Of a stretch of 48,599 nucleotides of DNA, positions 23,060 to 31,705 are shown one piece after another (position 1 is the first letter of the stretch; every line of letters begins with the position of its first letter). The notes beneath the pieces were generated by a model. The model was not told the DNA's origin, ran no database searches, and worked only from the letters and a program-made list of their open reading frames with translations. The DNA comes from JARRQJ01 sp037381915 (GTDB lineage: Bacteria > Pseudomonadota > Gammaproteobacteria > DRLM01): assembly GCA_037381915.1 (NCBI GenBank), contig JARRQJ010000010.1, forward strand, positions 1 through 48,599, written 5' to 3'. Made by a program: the position numbers and the translations under genes.

Positions 23060-23296
23060 CTATGGGGATTTGTGTATCTTCAGCAGGGCCCGTTCGCCAT
23101 GCGCCTTGACGCTTACGTCGCCGTATCCCTGCCTGTACAGGCGTGACGCGAGCCAGTCGGCATCGCGCAGCGAACGCAGCTTCATGCCCAAGACTGCGCT
23201 GCCTCGGGTGCGCCGCAGCAGCAGCAGGGCGACAATAAAGCCGGCGATAAGACGATATTCGGTGAGGTCAAATAAGGTGTCGGGGGAATCGATCAT
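23060..23296 (-). CDS. small membrane-anchored protein between cysH and cysI
   Basis: A protein of 78 residues with one short hydrophobic helix (about 15–27: YRLIAGFIVALLLL) and a basic cytoplasmic part that ends in an alpha/beta-like segment (ASRLYRQGYGDVSVKAHGERALLKI). ATG 23296 has GGAGAC about seven bases upstream. Gaps of 18 and 23 bp to its neighbours place it in the sulfur operon. I do not recognise a family. It could tether or assist sulfite reductase, but nothing in the sequence shows that. Confidence 0.65.
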   Translation of the reverse strand: MIDSPDTLFDLTEYRLIAGFIVALLLLRRTRGSAVLGMKLRSLRDADWLASRLYRQGYGDVSVKAHGERALLKIHKSP

Positions 23297-23314
23297 GGGT
23301 GTCCGTCTCCTTGT

Positions 23315-25636
23315 TTAGCTGACGATGCCGGTTTCCGCCACCTTGCGGACCTTGATCCGCGTGGCGTCGCCCTGTTCCTGGACGCTGAGAATCTCGTGAC
23401 CGTCGCTCTTCAGGCTGGAAGAGACCTGCTGCGACGGATCGCCCGAGACGAACAGGAAATCCACTTCGTCGCCGCCCTGGAATTTGCGTAATGCGTTCCG
23501 GGCCTTGATGTAGTGCAGGGGGCAGCCGTAGGCGGTGAGATCGATGATCGGGGCCCGGCCATTGCCGCCATTGCCTTGCTCCCCTTGTCGCTTGACAGCG
23601 GGCAGGGAGGCGGACAGATCCAGCTGCCTATCGATGCCCTGACAGGTCTCGGCGGCGTCCAGCATCCATTCGTCCATGCGTTCCGACAGCGCCTTCAAGG
23701 CCAGGTCTTCGAAGCTGCGCTTCTGCTGGGCGAGGTCGGTGCGCAATTCGGCCAGGCGCGGGCCCAGCGAGGAACCGGATAGGGCTTGCGCGAGGTGGCG
23801 GGCGATCTCTTCAAGAGTACTGCCGGCCTCGTGTCCCGCCAGGAACAAGACGGATTGTGCCACCAGGCGCAGCATCTGTTCGGCGCACTCGATGGCGTCC
23901 TCGGGCTGACGTTGCAGACGAAACGCGTCGCGATAGGTCCGTTCGTGAGCCGCTTCGGCGAAGTTGGCCGCCACCAGGCTCTGGGCCGCGCCGGCGCATT
24001 CGCCGCCGCCCAACTGCAGGACCTTGAACTGTTCCGCTTCGCCGTGATCCCGCAACAGCGCTGTTACTTCCTCGGGCGCCACCGTCTTGAGGTCGGCGAG
24101 CAGTTCGGCGAAGTACTCGGTACCAAGCCGCCGCGACCAGTGGAAGAAGCTCTCGCCGTCGTCGCGCTCGGACGCATAGTTCCGCTCAACGCGCTGCACC
24201 GCCTGCTCGATGCGTGCCACCGGAATGGAAGGGCCCTTGATGGCGATAGCGCCGTTGCCGCGGCCGTCACCGCCGAAGTACATCTGATAGTGGGGCACCA
24301 GCTTGCCGTGGAGGCGCTTGCCCTCGCCGTAGATGCCGATGTCGCCGGTCTCCGGTTGGGCGCAGCCGTTCTGGCAGCCGCTGGCGCGGATCCGCAGGTC
24401 CAGGGGACCGCCGCTCAATTTAATGCCGATGGCCTTGGACGAGGTGATGCCGAGGCGGCAGGTGGAGGTGCCGGGGCAGGCCACCACATTGTCGCCCGCC
24501 CGGGGTTCGCTCAGGTCGGTCTCGGCCAGCGCGGCGCGGATGCGCGGGAGGGCGGCCTCGCTCACCCCCGTCACCATCAGATTCTGGTCCTGGGTGGTGC
24601 GCACATCGTCCAGCCCTTCCTGCTTCATGACGGCGGCGATGGCGCGCAGTTGCGGCGCGGTGATATCGCCGATGGGCAACTGGATGGGAAAGACGTGGCG
24701 TCCCGCCTGTTTCTGGGGGATGATGCGCCGCGGCGCGCCGGGGAAGGGCGTCTCGGCGTGAGCCGCACCCGGGGCCCATACGCCCCGGGGGTGGGGATAG
24801 TCCGCGTAAGCCACCTTGGTGCGTGCCAGTTCCTCCCGGTATTTTTCGATGAAACCCTCGGGGCCGAACTTGTCCACCAGGAACTTGATGCGGGCGCGGG
24901 CGCGGCGCTTGCGGTCCGAATACTTGTTGTGCAGGGTGATGATCGCCTCCATGGAGGCCAGCAGGTCCTGTTCCTCGATGAATTCCTCCACGGTGAGGGC
25001 ATGATGGGGCTTGTGCCCCAGGCCGCCGCCGGCCATGACCTTGAAACCGAAGCGCCCGTCGCGATGCGTTGCCACCACCCCGATGTCGTGGATCATGCCC
25101 TGGGCGCAGTCTGTCTCACAGCCGGAAAAGCTGATCTTGAATTTGCGCGGCATCTGTTGGGTGAGCGGATAGCGCAGGAAGCGCTCCGTGGCGCCGATCA
25201 TGTGAGTCGTGATATCGGCGTGTTCCCGCGGACACACGCTGGCCAGCGGGCAGGCGGAGATGTTGCGCACGGTGTTGTTGCAGGCCTCGCGGGTAGTGAG
25301 TCCGGCGTCGCCCAGCATGCGCATCACCGTGGCGGTGTCCGGGGTCGGCACGTAGTGCAATTGGAAATCCTGCCGGGTGGTGACATGGGCGACGTCGATC
25401 TGCGAGTAGCCTTCCACGCAGGCGGCGATGGCCTCCAGATGATCGGGATTCAAACGACCGCCGGGCGCCTTGATGCGTACCATATGCACGCCATCCTGGC
25501 GTTGGCCGTAGATACCGTGCTGGAGCCGGAACGACATGAAGCGTTCCGCGTCCATCTCGCCGTCCATGAAGGCGCGCACGCCCTCCGCGTAGCGATCGAT
25601 TTCATCGTTATTGACCAAGTTTTTTATCGCACTCAT
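23315..25636 (-). CDS. cysI: siroheme sulfite/nitrite reductase fused to TusA domain
   Basis: A protein of 773 residues. Residues 1–480 form the two-fold repeated nitrite/sulfite reductase hemoprotein; sulfite is the likely substrate given cysH. The C-half carries the cluster/siroheme ligands Cys387-x5-Cys393 and Cys421-x3-Cys425 (CPGTSTC, GCQNGCAQ). The N-half, usually degenerate, also has Cys129-x5-Cys135 and Cys173-x3-Cys177 (CPLASVC, GCETDCAQ). Residues 490–690 are helical with no domain I recognise. Residues about 695–773 are a TusA/SirA-type sulfur-carrier domain with the active Cys705 in GCPLHYIKAR. No CysJ flavoprotein is nearby, so ferredoxin may be the donor. The TusA part suggests handover or regulation of product sulfur. 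It is in a run with cysH and the TauE/SafE carrier. Confidence 0.92.
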   Translation of the reverse strand: MSAIKNLVNNDEIDRYAEGVRAFMDGEMDAERFMSFRLQHGIYGQRQDGVHMVRIKAPGGRLNPDHLEAIAACVEGYSQIDVAHVTTRQDFQLHYVPTPDTATVMRMLGDAGLTTREACNNTVRNISACPLASVCPREHADITTHMIGATERFLRYPLTQQMPRKFKISFSGCETDCAQGMIHDIGVVATHRDGRFGFKVMAGGGLGHKPHHALTVEEFIEEQDLLASMEAIITLHNKYSDRKRRARARIKFLVDKFGPEGFIEKYREELARTKVAYADYPHPRGVWAPGAAHAETPFPGAPRRIIPQKQAGRHVFPIQLPIGDITAPQLRAIAAVMKQEGLDDVRTTQDQNLMVTGVSEAALPRIRAALAETDLSEPRAGDNVVACPGTSTCRLGITSSKAIGIKLSGGPLDLRIRASGCQNGCAQPETGDIGIYGEGKRLHGKLVPHYQMYFGGDGRGNGAIAIKGPSIPVARIEQAVQRVERNYASERDDGESFFHWSRRLGTEYFAELLADLKTVAPEEVTALLRDHGEAEQFKVLQLGGGECAGAAQSLVAANFAEAAHERTYRDAFRLQRQPEDAIECAEQMLRLVAQSVLFLAGHEAGSTLEEIARHLAQALSGSSLGPRLAELRTDLAQQKRSFEDLALKALSERMDEWMLDAAETCQGIDRQLDLSASLPAVKRQGEQGNGGNGRAPIIDLTAYGCPLHYIKARNALRKFQGGDEVDFLFVSGDPSQQVSSSLKSDGHEILSVQEQGDATRIKVRKVAETGIVS

Positions 25637-25682
25637 CTTGCAACTTCACTCCCGCGCCCTTCCGCACCAGGCGCGCCATTGT

Positions 25683-26465
25683 TTACCACATGAATTTCAC
25701 GCCGATGAGCATGAGCATGCTCGCCAGTATCGGACGCATGATCTTTTCCGGCACCTTGGTGCTGAGATGCGTACCGAGGTAGATTCCCGGCAGGGACCCC
25801 AGCAGCAGGCTGCCCAGCAGTACAAAATCCACGGTCCCCATTTGCAGGTGGCCGAAACCGGCCACGGCGGTCAGGGGGACCGCATGGGCGATGTCCGTCC
25901 CTACGATACGCGCCGCCGGCAGGCCGGGGTAGAGAAAGAACAGCATCGCCGCCCCCAGGGCCCCGGCACCCACCGAGGTCATCGTGACCAACACCCCCAG
26001 GATGACCCCCATCAATACCGTCGCCACGCCGCGCCACCGGGTCCAGCCGGGAAATACATTGTCGCCGAGGCGCCGTCCGAACCGTTGGAACTCCTTCTTG
26101 AACAACAGGGCGATAGACGTCAGGATCAAGGCGGTCCCCAGCAAGGTGGTGATGATTGTATTGATATCCTCCTTATGTACAACTATCGAGTGCAGCACCG
26201 TCCCGGTCACCAGCGAGGCGGGGATGCTCCCCGCCGCCAGCAGCGCCAGGATGCGCCACTCGATGGTCCGGCGGCGGCTATGGGCCCACACGCCGCCCAG
26301 CTTGGTGATGGCGGCGAACATCAGATCCGTGCCTACCGCGTTGATCGGGGGGATGCCGAACATGAACACCAGCAACGGGGTCATGAGTGACCCTCCCCCG
26401 ACGCCGGTCAGTCCGACGAGAAATCCTACGACCAAGCCTGATAATGTGTACGCCCAGTCCACCAT
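25683..26465 (-). CDS. TauE/SafE family sulfite exporter-like permease
   Basis: A protein of 260 residues with seven to eight membrane helices in two repeated halves. Each repeat starts with a G-rich motif: FLVGLTGVGGGSLMTPLLVF near the N-terminus and GVLVTMTSVGAGALGAAML in the second half. This is the TSUP (TauE/SafE, DUF81) family, which moves sulfite, sulfoacetate or other organosulfur anions. It is the first gene of the leftward sulfur run, 46 bp before the sulfite reductase gene. Import of a sulfur oxyanion or protection from excess sulfite are both possible. Confidence 0.9.
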   Translation of the reverse strand: MVDWAYTLSGLVVGFLVGLTGVGGGSLMTPLLVFMFGIPPINAVGTDLMFAAITKLGGVWAHSRRRTIEWRILALLAAGSIPASLVTGTVLHSIVVHKEDINTIITTLLGTALILTSIALLFKKEFQRFGRRLGDNVFPGWTRWRGVATVLMGVILGVLVTMTSVGAGALGAAMLFFLYPGLPAARIVGTDIAHAVPLTAVAGFGHLQMGTVDFVLLGSLLLGSLPGIYLGTHLSTKVPEKIMRPILASMLMLIGVKFMW

Positions 26466-26624
26466 GCGGCTTTCTTTACTTTGGGAAAATGCCGTCCGAA
26501 TTCGTGTCAGGACGCCCGGCCACTTTCCGCTCCCGGCAGAAGTGGCGTTACTTTAGCAAGGCTTGAATATCATAAAAAATACTATTATCTTCTATTTTTA
26601 TCTTTAAAATTTATAAGTAACGCC
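26466..26624. promoter_or_regulatory. divergent control region of the sulfur run and cysB
   Basis: A 159-bp divergent region whose right part (about 26565–26618) is a strikingly AT-rich island in a GC-rich genome (CATAAAAAATACTATTATC, then TTTTTATCTTTAAAATTTAT). AT-rich sites of this kind are typical of CysB binding and autoregulation. No exact operator can be drawn. Confidence 0.45.
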
Positions 26625-27545
26625 ATGAAGCTGCAACAGCTACGCTTTGTCAGGGAAGTGGTGCGTATGGGGTTCAATGTCTCCGCCGCCGCCGAGGCCC
26701 TGCACACCGCCCAGCCGGGGGTCAGCAATCAGATCCAGTTATTGGAGCAGGAGCTTAATGTCCTGATTTTCGAGCGTAAAGGCAAACGGCTCACCGGCCT
26801 CACCAAGCCCGGCCAGGTCATCGTCGCCATAATCGAGCGGGTGTTGAGGGAGGTGGAGAATATCCAGCAGGTGGGGGACGAGTTCTCCAACGAGACCGGG
26901 GGCACGCTGTCCATCGCCACCACCCACACCCAGGCCCGATATGCCCTGCCGGCGGTGATCAAGACCTTTACCCAACGCTTTCCCAAGGTGCGGTTGGATA
27001 TCCATCAGGGCAATCCGACCCAGGTATCGGAAATGGCGCTGTCCGGGGTGGCCGATATCGCCATCGCCACCGAGGCCATCGAGCTGTTCCCCGAACTGAT
27101 CATGCTGCCCTGCTATGAGTGGAACCGCTGCGTGGTGGTGCCCCCCGCCCACCCGCTCATCGAGCAGACGCCCCTGAGTCTGGAGGCCATGGCGCAGTAT
27201 CCCATTGTGACCTATGATTTCGCCTTCGCCGGACGCTCCAAGATCAACAAGGCCTTCGAGGCGCGCGGGCTGCAACCCAACGTGGTCTTGACCGCCATCG
27301 ACTCCGACGTGATCAAGACCTATGTGGAGCTGGGGCTAGGCATCGGCATCCTGGCCAAGATGGCCTACGATCCCCATCGCGACGGGCATCTGGTGATGCT
27401 GGACGCAGCCCGTCTCTTTGAACCCAGCATGACCCGCATCGGGATCCGTCGCGGCACCTATCTGCGGGGGTTCGTCTACGCCTTCATCGAATTGTTCGCA
27501 CCGCACCTGGATCGTCAGGCCATCGATGCCGCCATGGCGGGGTAG
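26625..27545 (+). CDS. cysB: CysB-type LysR transcriptional regulator
   Basis: A protein of 306 residues. An N-terminal winged helix (about 1–60: MKLQQLRFVREVVRMGFNVS and ALHTAQPGVSNQIQLLEQEL) is followed by a periplasmic-binding-like effector domain with the CysB-type pocket (TTHTQARYALP, residues about 100–110). CysB activates sulfate assimilation genes with N-acetylserine as inducer; sulfide opposes it. ATG 26625 starts right after the AT-rich control region; the longer frame from 26481 has no support. It is divergent to the sulfur run it probably controls. Length and motif placement match canonical CysB. Confidence 0.93.
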   Translation: MKLQQLRFVREVVRMGFNVSAAAEALHTAQPGVSNQIQLLEQELNVLIFERKGKRLTGLTKPGQVIVAIIERVLREVENIQQVGDEFSNETGGTLSIATTHTQARYALPAVIKTFTQRFPKVRLDIHQGNPTQVSEMALSGVADIAIATEAIELFPELIMLPCYEWNRCVVVPPAHPLIEQTPLSLEAMAQYPIVTYDFAFAGRSKINKAFEARGLQPNVVLTAIDSDVIKTYVELGLGIGILAKMAYDPHRDGHLVMLDAARLFEPSMTRIGIRRGTYLRGFVYAFIELFAPHLDRQAIDAAMAG

Positions 27546-27617
27546 CCGCGCCTGAGCCTGAGGCCGTCTGGCGACTTCAGATACGGTGACAGGCGATGAC
27601 GGACGCGCCGCTCGCCG

Positions 27618-29909
27618 TCAGGAACCGGCGTTTTCCACGGGGATAGGCTCGGCGTAGCCACATTCTTTTTGCGGGCAGACCTTTTCCGTGCCCCGTCGTT
27701 TGGTGGTCTTGAGGGTTAGGATCGGCCAGCCGCATTGGGGACAGGATTCGTCGAGCGGTTCGTTCCATATCGCGTATTTGCACTCGGGATATTTCGAACA
27801 GGAATAGAACACCTTGCCGTAGCGGGATTTGCGTTTCAGCAGGGTGCCCTTGTGGCATTCCGGACATTCCACGCCGGTGTCGGCGGGTTTTTCCAGGGGT
27901 TCGATATATTTGCACGCCGGATAGTTGCTGCAGCCGATGAATTTGCCGTAGCGTCCGTGGCGGATCACAAGCTGTGACGAGCACTGCGGACAGACGCGGC
28001 CCTCGATGGCCTCCGGCGTTTCGGGTTCCTTATCCTCGCCCAGGCTGCGGGTGTAATCGCAGTCGGGGAAACCGCTGCAGCCGATGAAACGGCCGCGGCG
28101 GCCGAGGCGGATGCTCAAGGGTTTGCCGCACTTGGGGCAGGCCTCGTCCAGGCTCTCCTGGGTGACGTCCTTGCGCGCTACGTTCTGTTCGGTGTCGTCC
28201 ACCCGTTCCTTGAACGGTTTCCAGAACGACCTCAGCAGCGGCACCCATTCCTCTTCGCCACGGGACACCGCGTCCAGTTCGTCTTCGAGCTTGGCGGTGA
28301 AATCGTAGTCCACGTACTGGGTGAAGTAGCCGGTAAGGAATTTGTTGACGATCCGGCCCACATCGGTGGGGATGAAACGCCGTTTTTCCATGTTGACGTA
28401 TTCGCGTGCCTGCAGGGTGGAGATGATGGCGGCGTAGGTGGAGGGGCGGCCGATGCCGTACTCTTCCAACGCCTTTACCAGACTGGCCTCGCTGTAGCGG
28501 GGAGGCGGCTCGGTGAAGTGTTGTTCGGGCCGGATCTTGACCAGGTCGATCTGATCGCCGACCGCCAGGGTCGGCAGCATGCGTTCGTCTTCCTCGCCCT
28601 TGCTGTCGTCGATGCCTTCCTGGTACACCATGATGAAACCCGGGGCGACGATGGTCGAGCCGGTGGCACGGAAGATATTGTCCTTGCCAGCGGTAAGATC
28701 GACACTCACGGTGTTAATGGTGGCATGGACCATCTGGCAGGCCACGGTGCGTTTCCAGATCAGGTCGTAGAGTTTCCGCTGGTCGGCGCTGAGGTGGGCC
28801 TTGACCGTCTCGGGTGTTTGGGCGGCGACCGTGGGGCGGATGGCCTCGTGGGCCTCCTGGGCATTCTTGGACTTGGTCTTGTAGGCGTTGGGCTTGGCCG
28901 GGACATTGTCCTTGCCGTAGCGTTCGGTGATCAGGGCGCGGATTTCATCGACGGCCTCCCCGGCCAGGTTGACCGAATCGGTACGCATGTAGGTGATGAG
29001 ACCCACCGCGGTGCCGTCAATGTCGATGCCCTCATAGAGCTGTTGGGCAATGCGCATGGTCTTCTGCGCGGTGAAGCCCAGTTTGCGGGAGGCCTCCTGC
29101 TGCAAGGTGGAGGTGGTGAAGGGCGGCGCCGGGTTGCGTTTGCGCTGTTTCTTCTCCACATTGCTGACGATCACCTTGCCTTGCGCGGTCTTGTTCAGCT
29201 TGGCCTCGATGTCCTTGGCCTGTTCCGCGCTGGTCACGCTGAACTGGGTGAGTTTCTTGCCTTCATAGGTCTGGAGCTTGGCGTTGAAGGTCTCTTTGAT
29301 CTTGGCCAGGTCCGCCTCGATGGTCCAGTATTCGCGGGTGACGAATTTTTCGATCTCCTCTTCCCGTTCCACGATCATGCGCAGGGCCGGGCTTTGCACC
29401 CGCCCCGCCGACAGTCCGGGACGAATCTTCTTCCATAGCAGCGGGGAGAGATTGAAGCCCACCAGGTAATCCAGGGCGCGGCGCGCCTGCTGGGCATTGA
29501 TCAGGTCCATGGAGATATCGCGGGGGTGTTCCACGGCCTCCTGGATGGCGCGTTTGGTGATCTCGTGGAACACCACCCGCCGCACCGCTTTCTTGGCCAG
29601 CAGTTTCTTTTCCTTGAGCAGTTCACAAAGGTGCCAGGAAATGGCCTCGCCTTCCCGGTCCGGGTCGGTGGCGAGGTAGAGGGCCTCGGCCTTTTTCATT
29701 TCCTTGGCGATGGCATCGAAATGCTTTTCGTTTTTTGCGATAGCCTGGTACTTCATGGCGAAACCATGCTCCGTGTCCACCGCACCCTCTTTGGGCAGCA
29801 GGTCACGCACATGGCCGTAGGAGGCCAGGACGGTAAAATCCTTCCCCAAGTATTTCTTGATGGTTTTGGCCTTGGCAGGCGATTCGACGATGACTAAGTT
29901 TTTGCTCAT
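27618..29909 (-). CDS. topA: DNA topoisomerase I
   Basis: A protein of 763 residues that relaxes negative supercoils by a type IA mechanism. It has an N-terminal Toprim domain (NLVIVESPAKAKTIKKYLG, with DPDREGEA later) and the catalytic core with Tyr307 in GLITYMRTDS. The C-terminal part (about 590–755) has four zinc-ribbon units: CPKCGKPLSIRLGRRGRFIGC, CPQCSSQLVIRHGRYGKFIGC, CPECHKGTLL... and a shorter CPQCGWPIL...CPQKEC. This is slightly shorter than the E. coli enzyme but complete. It heads the leftward block with smg and dprA further upstream on the same strand. Confidence 0.97.
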   Translation of the reverse strand: MSKNLVIVESPAKAKTIKKYLGKDFTVLASYGHVRDLLPKEGAVDTEHGFAMKYQAIAKNEKHFDAIAKEMKKAEALYLATDPDREGEAISWHLCELLKEKKLLAKKAVRRVVFHEITKRAIQEAVEHPRDISMDLINAQQARRALDYLVGFNLSPLLWKKIRPGLSAGRVQSPALRMIVEREEEIEKFVTREYWTIEADLAKIKETFNAKLQTYEGKKLTQFSVTSAEQAKDIEAKLNKTAQGKVIVSNVEKKQRKRNPAPPFTTSTLQQEASRKLGFTAQKTMRIAQQLYEGIDIDGTAVGLITYMRTDSVNLAGEAVDEIRALITERYGKDNVPAKPNAYKTKSKNAQEAHEAIRPTVAAQTPETVKAHLSADQRKLYDLIWKRTVACQMVHATINTVSVDLTAGKDNIFRATGSTIVAPGFIMVYQEGIDDSKGEEDERMLPTLAVGDQIDLVKIRPEQHFTEPPPRYSEASLVKALEEYGIGRPSTYAAIISTLQAREYVNMEKRRFIPTDVGRIVNKFLTGYFTQYVDYDFTAKLEDELDAVSRGEEEWVPLLRSFWKPFKERVDDTEQNVARKDVTQESLDEACPKCGKPLSIRLGRRGRFIGCSGFPDCDYTRSLGEDKEPETPEAIEGRVCPQCSSQLVIRHGRYGKFIGCSNYPACKYIEPLEKPADTGVECPECHKGTLLKRKSRYGKVFYSCSKYPECKYAIWNEPLDESCPQCGWPILTLKTTKRRGTEKVCPQKECGYAEPIPVENAGS

Positions 29910-30047
29910 CGCAATATCCAGTTAATTGTTGGTTGCTTACGTATGGCCCAAATTAGCCGGTGCGCAGTATGGCGACCGGGCGGGTCGATGGTACTTTAAA
30001 GGCTGCGTTTGGTTATACGGCTGTTATCGCCGCATCTGCACCTTAGT

Positions 30048-30527
30048 TTAGTGCAACCATCCGGCAGTTCCCTCAAAGACAAGGTCCTCCATCCAGGCGA
30101 AGGCGGCTTCCTTGCCGGGTTGGTTGAAGAGGACCATGAGGATGACCCACTTGAGGTCGGTGAGATCGATTTCGTCCGATTCGAGGGCCATGAGGCGGTC
30201 TATCACTAGCTCACGGCTTAAGGGGTCCAGCACCCCGATCTGTTCGAGAAACATCAAAAATCCCCGGCATTCCGCATCCAGGCGTTTGTTTTCGTCGGGC
30301 GTATAGACGCGCAGGGCGTGGTGGGCGGTGACCGGCAAGGCGGCGCTGTTTTCCCGTAAGGCCGCCAGACCTTCCAGCCAGGAAAAGGCCTTTTCTATCT
30401 CCTGATCGGGAAAACCGGCCCGCAGGAGCTCGGCCTTCAACGAGGCCTGATCGGCATCGTCATCGATCTCCCCGCACATGAAGTTTTCCAGCAGATACAT
30501 CAAGATATCCAACACGTTTTCTTTCAT
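30048..30527 (-). CDS. smg: Smg family protein (DUF494)
   Basis: A protein of 159 residues beginning MKENVLDILMYLLENFMCGE, the hallmark of Smg. Conserved acidic helices follow (DADQASLKAELLRAGF, IEKAFSWLEGL). Smg is a widespread gammaproteobacterial protein of unknown function, almost always between dprA and topA as here. It lies 16 bp after dprA, so the two are co-transcribed. Confidence 0.93.
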   Translation of the reverse strand: MKENVLDILMYLLENFMCGEIDDDADQASLKAELLRAGFPDQEIEKAFSWLEGLAALRENSAALPVTAHHALRVYTPDENKRLDAECRGFLMFLEQIGVLDPLSRELVIDRLMALESDEIDLTDLKWVILMVLFNQPGKEAAFAWMEDLVFEGTAGWLH

Positions 30528-30543
30528 TTCGGCATCTCTATGC

Positions 30544-31668
30544 TCAGTGAATTCGGGTATATAGACCGCCCGGCGCCGACGCTACTAGTCCATGCAATTC
30601 GAGTACCACCAGCATGGAGGAAACCTGGTCCGCCGTCAATCCGCTGCGTTCCACCAAGGTGTCGACGGCGGTCGGTTCAAAGCCTATGTGATTGAGAAAG
30701 CTTGCAAATTCGTGATGGCCGGTGGCGGCTCGCGCTCGCGGGGCGGAAGCGGCCGGCGCGGTGTCTTCCGCGCCGGGCAGCGGGGGCAACTCCTCGAGCA
30801 CATCGGCCACGGTTTCCACCAGTTTCGCCCCTTGGCGCAGCAAGGCATGGCAGCCGCGGGCCAGGGGATTGTGGATGGAACCTGGGATGGCGAAGACCTC
30901 CCGGCCTTGTTCCGCCGCCTGCCGCGCGGTGATCAGGGAACCGCTGTGCAGGGCGGCCTCCACCACCAGGGTGCCGAGGCTCAGGGCGCTGATGAGACGA
31001 TTGCGCCGCGGGAAGTTTTCGCGGCGGGGGGGTGTGCCGGGCGGAAATTCGGAGACCAGGGCCCCGCATGCGGCAATCTCGTCGGCCAGAGGGCGGTGCC
31101 GGGCCGGATAGACCTGGTCCAGGCCGGTGCCGGTCACCGCAATGGTGCGCCTGCCGCCCGCCAGCGCGCCGCGATGGGCGGCGGCATCGATGCCGACGGC
31201 CAGGCCGCTGGTGATGGTCAAGCCGGTGTGCGCCAACTGACTGGCGAATTCCGCGGCGGTCCTTTCACCCGAGGCACTGGGGTTGCGACTGCCAACGATG
31301 GCCAGCTGCATCGCGGCCAGACGGCAGGGGTCCCCGCGGACAAACAACACCGGCGGCGGATCGGGGATCTGTTGCAGCAGGGTCGGGTAGCGCGCGTCCT
31401 GCAGGGTGATGGCGTGGCAATGGGATTGGATGAGCCAATCCAGGTCATGTTCCACGGCGGCCCAGTCCGGTTGCCTGAGATAGGCCTTGGCGGGCTCATA
31501 AACAACCCCCGCCGTCCCCATGGCCGTGTCGCCCGCATCAAACAGCCGGCGCGGGGTGCCCCATTGCGCCAACAGGGCCCGTGCCATGATGGGGCCGACA
31601 CCGGGCATGCGCACCAGCGCCAGCCAATAGGGCAACTCGTCGTTGTCAGTCCGTGTCTGGGTCGTCAC
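30544..31668 (-). CDS. dprA: DNA-processing protein DprA
   Basis: A protein of 374 residues. It loads RecA onto incoming single-stranded DNA in natural transformation and is widespread even where competence is unproven. The Rossmann-like DprA core (about 85–295) shows IVGSRNPSASGERTAAEFA, TITSGLAVGIDAAAHRGAL and FPRRNRLISALS. A winged-helix domain ends the protein (about 310–374: NHIGFEPTAVDTLVERSGLT). The N-terminus carries a helix-hairpin-helix-like region (RMPGVGPIMARALLAQWG). It is in an operon with smg downstream, and with the LysM gene 37 bp upstream. Confidence 0.95.
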   Translation of the reverse strand: MTTQTRTDNDELPYWLALVRMPGVGPIMARALLAQWGTPRRLFDAGDTAMGTAGVVYEPAKAYLRQPDWAAVEHDLDWLIQSHCHAITLQDARYPTLLQQIPDPPPVLFVRGDPCRLAAMQLAIVGSRNPSASGERTAAEFASQLAHTGLTITSGLAVGIDAAAHRGALAGGRRTIAVTGTGLDQVYPARHRPLADEIAACGALVSEFPPGTPPRRENFPRRNRLISALSLGTLVVEAALHSGSLITARQAAEQGREVFAIPGSIHNPLARGCHALLRQGAKLVETVADVLEELPPLPGAEDTAPAASAPRARAATGHHEFASFLNHIGFEPTAVDTLVERSGLTADQVSSMLVVLELHGLVASAPGGLYTRIH

Positions 31669-31705
31669 CGCGGCGCATCCATGCCTTGGGTGTAGACCGA
31701 GAATA

